Assembly (NCBI GenBank): GCA_021791055.1
Contig: JAJYXI010000035.1
Location: 1 to 35,644, forward strand
DNA: 35,644 nucleotides
Direction: 5' to 3'
From: Nitrospirota bacterium
GTDB lineage: Bacteria; Nitrospirota; Thermodesulfovibrionia; Thermodesulfovibrionales; Dissulfurispiraceae
The notes beneath the pieces were generated by a model. It had not been told where the DNA came from, searched no databases, and saw only the letters and a program-made list of their open reading frames with translations. A program made the position numbers and the translations under genes. This document shows, in pieces, positions 15,783 to 21,533 of this stretch (position 1 is its first letter; each line of letters begins with the position of its first letter).

Positions 15783-17687
15783 ATGCAATCCGGTATGTCC
15801 TTCCAGAGGGAGAGGGCAAAAGGGGTTGGCTTTATAGCCCTTCTTTCCATTTCAGTCACTGCCTACTATCTCATATGGCGTCTTAACACATTCAATCCGG
15901 ATGCAATGGCTTTTTCCATTATACTTTACAGCGCGGAAATATATGGCTTCATAACAACCCTGATGTTCTTTTTCATGATATGGAAACCGACAAAGAGGAT
16001 TCCTATGGCCCCTGAACAGGGTTTCACCGTTGATGTATTCATTCCAACACTGAACGAGGATGCGGAACTGCTCAGAAAGACGGTTTTAGGATGTCTTAAT
16101 ATGAATTACCCGCATAAGACCTATATTCTTGATGACGGCAGGAGGCCTGCAGTTGAGGCCCTTGCAAGGGAGCTCGGCTGCGGATATATAGCGAGGAATG
16201 TCAACAGGGATGCAAAGGCAGGGAACCTCAACCATGCCCTGGGCAGGACAGATGGCGATTTCATTGCTGTTTTCGATGCAGACCATGTGCCGCAGCCTGA
16301 TTTCCTTGAAAGGCTCCTCGGATATTTCAGGGATGAGAAGGTGGCCTTTGTTCAGACCCCACAGGATTTTTACAATATAGACTCTTTTCAGCACAGATTG
16401 ACAAAAGGCAAGAAACTATGGAGCGAACAGTCTCTATTCTATTCCCTTATACAGACAGGAAAGGACAGGTGGAATGCAACCTATTTCTGCGGGAGTTGTG
16501 CAATTTTAAGGAGAAAGGCATTGGAGGATATAGGAGGATTTGCCACAGGCACGGTGACAGAGGATTTGCACACATCCATAAAACTCCATGCAAATGGCTG
16601 GAGGTCCGTTTACCATAACGAGAGCCTTGCATATGGCATTGCTGCCCCTGTCCTTTATCCTTTTCAGAAACAGAGGCTTAGATGGGGGCAGGGAGCCATG
16701 CAGGTCTTAATAAAGGATAATCCCCTTTTTATAAAGGGGCTTGCCATTGCACAGAGGGTTTGCTATCTGGCATCAATGACAACATATTTTGACGGCTTTC
16801 AGAAGGCTATTTATTATTTCTCACCCATTATTATCCTCTCTACAGGTTTTTATCCGATTATGGCATTTAATATGGATTTCCTCATCAGGTTTATCCCGCA
16901 CCTCGGCCTTTCCATCTGGGCATACGAGGAGATGTCGAGGGGCTTTGGAAGAACCTTATTCATAGAGCAGTATAGCATGATAAGGTTTTATACCTTCATC
17001 AGGTCTACTATAGGATTTTTAAGAAATAAGAGGCTGCGATTTAAGGTGACGCCAAAGACAGAATATAAAAAGACAGACCTTAAAATGCTCTTACCCCAGG
17101 TCTTGATACTTTCAGGAAGCGTTACATCCATTTTATATGCCATATCAGGGCTTGCCGTTTATAAAATTGACAGGGGAATTGTTATAGCCAATATCTTCTG
17201 GGCAATGGTAAACACAGGGATTGCCTATACTGTTATAAAATACTCGATAGAGAAGATCCAGAGGAGAAGGGACTTCAGGTTCCCTGCTGATATCCTCGCA
17301 AGAAACCGTTTGATTGTAGTTGAGGACCTCCACGAAAGAGGGGCATTGATCCAGACCACCGAAAAGTTTAAGCTCGGGTCTATATTATCATTACGCCTTT
17401 CCCTCGGTGATAAGACAGTTGAGATAAAGGGGATAGTCCTTTACTTGAAAAAGAGTGTTAATCGCAGGGTTCCTGTCTTCTATTACGGCATTGAGTTTGA
17501 GGATGATTCAAGAGATGCAAAGGACGCTATTATTGTGTACAACTTTTCTCATGCTGTAAACAAGATGATGAAAGGGCTTTCCATTGACAATGAGACCCCT
17601 ACTGCTGCTCAATCGAGAACAACAAAACAGGAACTCGGTTTTAAAGCGCGATCAAAAGTTATCGTTACATCACATCCGCTGGCATGA
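15783..17687 (+). CDS. Second BcsA-like family 2 glycosyltransferase, single PilZ domain
   Basis: A close paralogue of the enzyme at 12704; most stretches are identical or conservative. All catalytic motifs remain: ILDDGRR, FDADHVP, TVTEDLH and QRLRWGQG. The membrane topology is the same, and a first PilZ domain is present (RRDFR ... DLHERG). The C-terminal second PilZ domain of the paralogue is missing; the protein ends shortly after the first. ATG 15783 is chosen because AGGTG lies 8 nt upstream; GTG at 15774 and ATG at 15795 are alternatives. The gene starts directly after the BcsS-like stop. This is a tandem duplication with loss of one regulatory domain, or gain in the other copy. Confidence 0.9.
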   Translation: MQSGMSFQRERAKGVGFIALLSISVTAYYLIWRLNTFNPDAMAFSIILYSAEIYGFITTLMFFFMIWKPTKRIPMAPEQGFTVDVFIPTLNEDAELLRKTVLGCLNMNYPHKTYILDDGRRPAVEALARELGCGYIARNVNRDAKAGNLNHALGRTDGDFIAVFDADHVPQPDFLERLLGYFRDEKVAFVQTPQDFYNIDSFQHRLTKGKKLWSEQSLFYSLIQTGKDRWNATYFCGSCAILRRKALEDIGGFATGTVTEDLHTSIKLHANGWRSVYHNESLAYGIAAPVLYPFQKQRLRWGQGAMQVLIKDNPLFIKGLAIAQRVCYLASMTTYFDGFQKAIYYFSPIIILSTGFYPIMAFNMDFLIRFIPHLGLSIWAYEEMSRGFGRTLFIEQYSMIRFYTFIRSTIGFLRNKRLRFKVTPKTEYKKTDLKMLLPQVLILSGSVTSILYAISGLAVYKIDRGIVIANIFWAMVNTGIAYTVIKYSIEKIQRRRDFRFPADILARNRLIVVEDLHERGALIQTTEKFKLGSILSLRLSLGDKTVEIKGIVLYLKKSVNRRVPVFYYGIEFEDDSRDAKDAIIVYNFSHAVNKMMKGLSIDNETPTAAQSRTTKQELGFKARSKVIVTSHPLA

Positions 17688-17853
17688 TTAATCCTGCCGA
17701 TGAGATAATCTGCAAGATCTCCTTTCCCACCCCATTTCTTCAATTGAGACGGCTTTCCTCCCCGGCTTGTACAATATTCCCTCCAGCTCTTTTACATCAA
17801 GAGTAGCCGGCTCCATGACAACCTTTCCGTTGGCAAGGTTCTTCCTCTTTATT
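17688..17853 (-). pseudogene. Remnant of an AbrB/VapB-type antitoxin
   Basis: On the minus strand the frame reads NLANGKVVMEPATLDVKELE then GILYKPGRKAVSIEEM. This matches the C-terminal half of AbrB-fold antitoxins (NGKVV.EPA..D...L.GI......VS.EEM). The upstream DNA-binding half is missing: the frame runs directly into the 25-bp repeat at 17856. The last residues after EEM do not fit the family, so a frameshift is likely. No intact toxin gene is nearby. Confidence 0.45.
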
Positions 17854-17855
17854 GT

Positions 17856-17880
17856 GTCATTCCTGCGGAGGCAGGAATCC
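17856..17880. repeat. 25-bp palindromic repeat, left copy
   Basis: ATTCCTGC and GCAGGAAT form a hairpin around a short loop. The reverse complement of the full 25 bp matches the right copy at 18186-18210 in 24 of 25 positions, so the nuclease gene lies between inverted copies. Confidence 0.85.
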
Positions 17881-18174
17881 AGTACCTTTACAAATAATAT
17901 CATATAAATCATTCCATTCAGGATTATTCTTCTCTATAAGTCTTAGTTTCCACTGCCGTTTCCATGCCTTTATTTGTTTTTCTCTACTAATGGCAGTCTC
18001 TGCTGTTTCATGTATCTCATACCAGACTAACCGGTGAACATTATACTTCTGAGTAAAACCTTCAACCAGATTATTTTTGTGTTCGTAAATACGCTTAATA
18101 AGATCAGATGTAATGCCTGTATATAAAGTGCCATTTCGTTTATTACAGAGGATATAAACATAAAATTTCTTCAT
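17857..18174 (-). CDS. GIY-YIG domain nuclease-like protein
   Basis: The 105-aa protein has the full single-domain GIY-YIG fold: YVYILCNKRNGTLYTGITSD contains the VYIL and YTGIT pair, then R at DLIKRIYEHK, H, and the SREKQIKAWKR segment with the metal-binding Glu. Such stand-alone small proteins (UPF0213-like) are common and often travel with short palindromic repeats. Here the final residues (GFLPPQE and stop) are encoded by the left palindrome itself. It lies opposite in strand to its neighbours, between the polysaccharide and amyloid operons, and is probably a mobile insertion. Confidence 0.85.
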   Translation of the reverse strand: MKKFYVYILCNKRNGTLYTGITSDLIKRIYEHKNNLVEGFTQKYNVHRLVWYEIHETAETAISREKQIKAWKRQWKLRLIEKNNPEWNDLYDIICKGTGFLPPQE

Positions 18175-18185
18175 TCAACATCTCT

Positions 18186-18210
18186 GGATTCCTGCCTTCG
18201 CAGGAATGAC
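18186..18210. repeat. 25-bp palindromic repeat, right copy
   Basis: GGATTCCTGC CTTC GCAGGAATGAC, an inverted copy of 17856-17880 with one mismatch, 11 bp before the nuclease start codon. From here to 18338 no gene is seen, only AT-rich DNA leading into the P4 regulatory region. Confidence 0.85.
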
Positions 18211-18338
18211 GAAACTAATGTATCACTTTTCCATCAAAGAAACAAGTGTCAGCTTAACATGTGCAATTATGATTTTTACAAATAGTACACAAATGATATT
18301 TCCGTAACAGATGGGGACTCGTAAATCCGTAATATGTT

Positions 18339-18503
18339 TTTACACATCTCATTTTTAAAATCTGCATGTTAAGTGATTGATTTCTTAAATAGTTCATAAG
18401 AGGTTACCAAACTAATATGTCTAAAGGCTTTACACCGGCCATGTCTAATCTCCTCTTAAATTCAGCAAAATCAAGGGCTTAAAACTCTGGCATATCCTTT
18501 GCG
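18339..18503 (+). promoter_or_regulatory. Sigma-54 promoter P4 of the amyloid operon
   Basis: TGGCAT-ATCCT-TTGCG at 18488-18503 is a strong -24/-12 site. AATCAA-GGGC-TTA (18468-18480) is a full match to the IHF consensus and overlaps the AAAATCA placed 21 bp upstream of -24. TTTACAC is at 18429-18435 (59 bp upstream), with a second copy at 18339-18345 inside GTTTTTACACATCTC. GTCTAAA and the TTTACAC next to it (18419-18435), TAATCTCCT (18445-18453) and the AAAATCA region are also shared with P5. Predicted start is near 18514. Confidence 0.85.
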
Positions 18504-18514
18504 TATTAATAAAC

Positions 18515-18595
18515 ATGGAAGCAATTGACAAATATTCGATAACAGTTCTAATCGCAACAATATTCTACTTCTTGATAATGCTTGCTGCAAGATGA
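18515..18595 (+). CDS. Possible 26-aa membrane peptide at the P4 start site
   Basis: ATG 18515 opens a 26-codon frame encoding one hydrophobic helix (SITVLIATIFYFLIMLAA). There is no ribosome site, and the ATG falls at or next to the predicted P4 transcription start, so translation would need to be leaderless. It resembles in size the hydrophobic peptide at 10031, also behind a sigma-54 promoter. Coding status is uncertain. Confidence 0.25.
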   Translation: MEAIDKYSITVLIATIFYFLIMLAAR

Positions 18596-18622
18596 AAGAG
18601 GAGAACTGTAAGGAAGGAAGGA

Positions 18623-18979
18623 ATGAAGAAACTTATTGCAATTATCTGGCTCGTCATATGCCTGATCCCTATATGGGCAGCGGCAGAGGAGCCGGTTAAA
18701 ACTCCGGCAGGGGAGGGCGCTATCCTTGCCTTATCCCCCCCTGAAGATAGGACTTGGATCAAATTTGAGCCCTCCCTGCAGGAGTGGGAAAAAGGCAAAA
18801 GGAATCTCGGTGATAAGGAACTTGGCCTTATAACCGGACAGGCTCTGGTAACGGATACTCCAAATATCAGTGTTTCCACCGATTCGAGGATAATCCTCTG
18901 GGATGAGGTGAGGACAAAGGCGGAAGGTGCAAAAAACCAGGGAGGCGGCCAGAGCATGACAACAATATCAGTAAGGTAG
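18623..18979 (+). CDS. Secreted protein of the amyloid operon, with a GG-leader-like motif
   Basis: A 118-aa protein with a signal peptide (about 1-21, ending IWAAA). The family is not recognised. The mature region holds NLGDKELGLITGQ, with L62, E66, L67, I70, G72. This is the same spacing as the double-glycine leader motif in the protein at 20706, except that the last Gly is Gln73. The tail is Gly/Gln/Ser-rich. As first gene after P4 it may fill the place of FapA or a chaperone/nucleator, but that is positional inference. A ribosome site (AAGGAAGGA) precedes the ATG. Confidence 0.75.
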   Translation: MKKLIAIIWLVICLIPIWAAAEEPVKTPAGEGAILALSPPEDRTWIKFEPSLQEWEKGKRNLGDKELGLITGQALVTDTPNISVSTDSRIILWDEVRTKAEGAKNQGGGQSMTTISVR

Positions 18980-19072
18980 GGAGGTGAGAGCATGTAAAGA
19001 TGGTAGGAGTAAAAAGCTGGACTTATGAGACTTTAATCAAAACCAAAAAATTAACTTAGGAGGAAAAAAAAG

Positions 19073-19477
19073 ATGAAAACACTATTAAGCATAATTGGAG
19101 CATTCGCCCTTCTGGTTGCATTCGGCATCCCGGCAATGGCGACGGATAATAATACTGCAACAAATAATGACGGTTCAGCAGTTGCACAGCATCATAGTGG
19201 TGCTCTTAACGTTAAGGATTCTCTCAACGACAACCGCACATATGATGACGACAACAATGCAGTGGCACTTGCCTTTTTGATCCAGGTGAATTTTATTCGC
19301 GATGTCGATGATGAGTTGATAGATGGTGACTCTGGCAACATCGATGTAGATGACTCTATCCGTGGCTTTTCAGGCATTGCAAATGTGAACCTCAACACAG
19401 GCGCTATGAACAACCAGGCAATACAGCAGACCATAGCTGTTAGCGTCAACAGTGGTGGGAGCCAAATAGGGAACTAA
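19073..19477 (+). CDS. Fap-like amyloid subunit, first copy
   Basis: A 134-aa secreted protein: signal peptide about 1-23 (ending PAMA), then an Asn/Asp/Gly/Ser/Ala-rich mature chain with almost no aromatic residues. The C-terminal segment GIANVNLNTGAMNNQAIQQT followed by IAVSVN resembles the GNxGVNxAAGxxNQQ motif of Fap amyloid repeats. Alternating short beta motifs (SAVAQ, ALNVKDS) recur. A very strong ribosome site (AGGAGGAAAAAAAG) suggests high expression. It is followed by a near-copy at 19521. A curli-like or Fap-like fibre subunit is the best reading, but not proved. Confidence 0.75.
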   Translation: MKTLLSIIGAFALLVAFGIPAMATDNNTATNNDGSAVAQHHSGALNVKDSLNDNRTYDDDNNAVALAFLIQVNFIRDVDDELIDGDSGNIDVDDSIRGFSGIANVNLNTGAMNNQAIQQTIAVSVNSGGSQIGN

Positions 19478-19500
19478 GGGGATATTCCCTTTTCCCTTTA
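19476..19500 (+). terminator. Weak hairpin between the two subunit genes
   Basis: AAGGG (19476-19480) can pair with CCCTT (19487-19491), followed by a pyrimidine run. It is short and is probably an mRNA-stabilising or partial termination element. Confidence 0.3.
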
Positions 19501-19520
19501 AAAATCTAGGAGGAAAAAAG

Positions 19521-19925
19521 ATGAAGACAATATTAAGCATAATCGCAGCATTTGCCCTTCTGGTTGCATTCAGCATGCCGGCAATGGCGGATGATAATAA
19601 TACTGCAACGAACAATGACGGTTCAGCAGTTGCACAGCATGATAGTATTGCTATTAACGTTAAGGATTCTCTCAACGACAACCGCAAGTATGACGATGAC
19701 AACAATGCAGTGGCTGAAGCTTATCTTGAGCAATGGAATTGGATAGAAAACGTCAATGAGGAGTTGATAGATGGTCACTCTGGCGACATTAATGTAAGCG
19801 GTTCTATCCGTGACTTTTCAGGCATTGCAAATGTGAACCTCAACACAGGCGCTATGAACAACCAGGCAATACAGCAGACCATAGCTGTTAGCGTCAACAG
19901 TGGTTCGAGCCAAATAGGGGACTGA
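19521..19925 (+). CDS. Fap-like amyloid subunit, second copy
   Basis: This is the paralogue of the gene at 19073, the same length, with a signal peptide ending MPAMA. The first 60 codons and the last 40 are nearly the same as in copy 1. The middle (about residues 62-98) differs strongly, e.g. AEAYLEQWNWIENVNEELID here. The last ~90 nt of coding sequence are identical even at silent positions, pointing to recent duplication or gene conversion. A major/minor subunit pair, like CsgA/CsgB or FapC/FapB, is a natural guess. The ribosome site AGGAGGAAAAAAG is as strong as in copy 1. Confidence 0.75.
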   Translation: MKTILSIIAAFALLVAFSMPAMADDNNTATNNDGSAVAQHDSIAINVKDSLNDNRKYDDDNNAVAEAYLEQWNWIENVNEELIDGHSGDINVSGSIRDFSGIANVNLNTGAMNNQAIQQTIAVSVNSGSSQIGD

Positions 19926-19940
19926 GGAACAAATCTGAAC

Positions 19941-19976
19941 AAAAGGGCAAGGGGGAATCCCCTTTGCCCTTTTACC
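19941..19976 (+). terminator. Strong intrinsic terminator after the subunit genes
   Basis: AAAAGGGCAAGGGG (19941-19954) pairs with CCCCTTTGCCCTTTT (19959-19973) with a single bulge and a 4-nt loop, ending in a T-rich stretch. It lies between the subunit genes and the peptidase gene, so it probably gives high subunit and low peptidase/export expression. Confidence 0.75.
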
Positions 19977-19993
19977 TTTAATGAGGTCTGGTG

Positions 19994-20692
19994 ATGGGCA
20001 AAATGACCATAAAAATCTTTATACGTGTGATACTGGTTTCGATGCTGTTTGTATATGTTGATGATACAACGGCAGCCTCCATGGAACTGCGTGTTGGAAG
20101 CATGGCCTTTTCCAAAAACGTAAGGACAATGAAGGACATGAGGTATAAGAACATTGTCAGACAGACAAAGGATTACAGTTGCGGCGCTGCTTCCCTTGCC
20201 ACCATCCTCACATACTATTTTGGAAGGGAGACATCAGAGGAAGAGATTATCCGCGCTATCTTCAGTAATGCTGACAGCGAGACGATAGGGGAGGTGAAGA
20301 GGAAGGGCCTTTCCCTATTAGACCTTAAGAATTATGGAGAGTCCCTCGGTTATAAGGGCGCTGGATACAGGGTGCCTGCCCATCAACTCAAGACCCTTGA
20401 CAGGCCTGCCATTGTCCTTGTCAACCACAAGGGATATTCACATTTCATTGTGATCAAGGGTGTTAAGGATGACCGTGTCTTTCTTGCTGATCCGGCAAGG
20501 GGCAACATGGTGATGGACCTGAATGAGTTTTTAGAGATTTGGAACGGGATACTACTCGTTTTTAAAAACCCGGATGGTGAAAGGATACAATCCCATGCCC
20601 TCAATGTGAAGCCCAATGGACTGCGTAAAAACGAGATAATGTCAAGGCAGTTCGATCTGGGCTTTGTAAGAGGACACTCCGAATTTAAATGA
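19994..20692 (+). CDS. Periplasmic C39-type peptidase, FapD-like
   Basis: A 232-aa protein with a signal peptide (about 1-28) and one papain-like C39 domain. The catalytic set is complete: oxyanion Gln57, Cys63 in YSCGAASLA, His150 in GYSHFIVIKG, Asp166 in LADPARG. There is no ABC transporter or membrane domain, unlike bacteriocin exporters; this single-domain exported form matches FapD of the Fap amyloid system. C39 enzymes cut after double-glycine leaders, and the next gene encodes such a motif. GTG 19991 is an alternative start; ATG 19994 has GAGG 7 nt upstream. Confidence 0.88.
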   Translation: MGKMTIKIFIRVILVSMLFVYVDDTTAASMELRVGSMAFSKNVRTMKDMRYKNIVRQTKDYSCGAASLATILTYYFGRETSEEEIIRAIFSNADSETIGEVKRKGLSLLDLKNYGESLGYKGAGYRVPAHQLKTLDRPAIVLVNHKGYSHFIVIKGVKDDRVFLADPARGNMVMDLNEFLEIWNGILLVFKNPDGERIQSHALNVKPNGLRKNEIMSRQFDLGFVRGHSEFK

Positions 20693-20705
20693 AGGAGGTG
20701 AGGAA

Positions 20706-21248
20706 ATGGAACGAAAGCCGAAAATAAAAGGGTTATTTATGATTATCGTGATGCTGCTGGCAGTTGCTTTTCCCCATTATGCAATGGGTGACGATATTGT
20801 CCTTAGTAGCACATCTCTCACAGACCCAGAGATGGCTGAAATCCGTGGAGGCTTCCAGATGCCCAATGGAAACTTCGTCTACTTTTCCATGGATTTCATG
20901 CGGGCGAGGTTTATTGCTCAACCTAACACACAAAACCCTGTGGGCTGGGTAAATGCACTGAGCCAGAAGGCAGTTATCACGAAGGAAGGAATGGCATTCG
21001 ATCTGCAAATACTGCAGGGAGGAGATAACAATTCGCCAAATTCTTTGCCTGTGTCTAACAACCCTGGAGGAGTCTCTATTGCTAATTCCTTTATGAACAA
21101 TTCCGGTTTTGTCAATGCCAACATCACCACAGGAAATTATAATGCATCCTCAATAGCCAATCTCATCAATGTACATGTTGGTTTCTTCAATATAGGAAAT
21201 CCCTCTCAGGTTCTTCCGGCATTGCGGAGCTGGATGCTCCCCTATTAG
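20706..21248 (+). CDS. Secreted protein with double-glycine leader motif and Fap-like C-terminus
   Basis: A 180-aa protein. A Sec signal peptide (about 1-28, ending AMG) is followed by LTDPEMAEIRGG at residues 38-49, a textbook double-glycine leader: Leu at -12, Glu -8, Met -7, Ile -4, Gly -2, Gly -1. The C-terminal part SGFVNANITTGNYNASSIAN followed by LINVHV has the same SGxxNxNxxTGxxNxxxIxxxIxVxV spacing as the two subunits. It is probably a third fibre component or adaptor, processed by the C39 enzyme encoded just upstream. The ribosome site GGAGGTGAGGAA is strong. Confidence 0.8.
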   Translation: MERKPKIKGLFMIIVMLLAVAFPHYAMGDDIVLSSTSLTDPEMAEIRGGFQMPNGNFVYFSMDFMRARFIAQPNTQNPVGWVNALSQKAVITKEGMAFDLQILQGGDNNSPNSLPVSNNPGGVSIANSFMNNSGFVNANITTGNYNASSIANLINVHVGFFNIGNPSQVLPALRSWMLPY

Positions 21249-21251
21249 TAT

Positions 21252-21320
21252 TTGGGTAACACCATAATATTATAAAAACAAACTATTTATCTCAATTTTT
21301 GGTGTTACCCAACATTTTTT
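21252..21320 (+). terminator. 12-bp inverted repeat with trailing T-run
   Basis: TTGGGTAACACC (21252-21263; read on + as T-TGGGTAACACC) and GGTGTTACCCAA (21301-21312) are perfect inverted copies separated by 37 AT-rich bases and followed by a run of T. It may terminate the amyloid operon, though the loop is long. The equal ends also look like a 61-bp miniature inverted-repeat element. Confidence 0.45.
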
Positions 21321-21357
21321 TAAGAGGGATTATAGATTCTGAAACAGGAGGAAAGGA

Positions 21358-21492
21358 ATCGGTTTAATTTTATTTAAGAAAGCGCCAGAACAGGAGCACT
21401 CAGAGCTAAAGGAAAAAACAGGGCATGCGAATAAAGTAAAGAAAGCTAAACATACTAAGGGAAACAGCAAAAGCAAAAGGAAAAGAGATTAA
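21358..21492 (+). CDS. Possible lysine-rich 44-codon ORF lacking a normal start
   Basis: An AGGAGGAAAGGA ribosome-site-like string is followed by ATC where an ATG is expected, then 44 open codons. The product (FKKAPEQEHSELKEK, later NSKSKRKRD) is strongly basic at its end. It may be a small gene whose start was mutated, one using a rare ATC start, or chance. It ends 24 bp before the direct repeat that flanks the insertion sequence. Confidence 0.2.
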   Translation: MGLILFKKAPEQEHSELKEKTGHANKVKKAKHTKGNSKSKRKRD

Positions 21493-21515
21493 TAATCCCT
21501 CATGACTATCCATGG

Positions 21516-21533
21516 ACACACTGCAAAAATTGT
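21516..21533 (+). repeat. 18-bp direct repeat flanking the IS, left
   Basis: ACACACTGCAAAAATTGT is found here and identically at 22956-22973, immediately outside the two IS ends. It is best explained as a long target-site duplication. Confidence 0.8.

Noticed and set aside
17852-18037. Plus-strand frame opposite the GIY-YIG gene
   Set aside because: Starts inside the palindromic repeat and has no ribosome site; the minus-strand gene has clear family motifs.
18565-18993. 142-aa minus-strand open frame opposite the 118-aa secreted protein
   Set aside because: Shadow of the plus-strand gene, which has a signal peptide, ribosome site and promoter.
19000-19059. 19-aa open frame between the 118-aa gene and the first subunit gene
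   Set aside because: No properly spaced ribosome site and no biased composition; likely chance.
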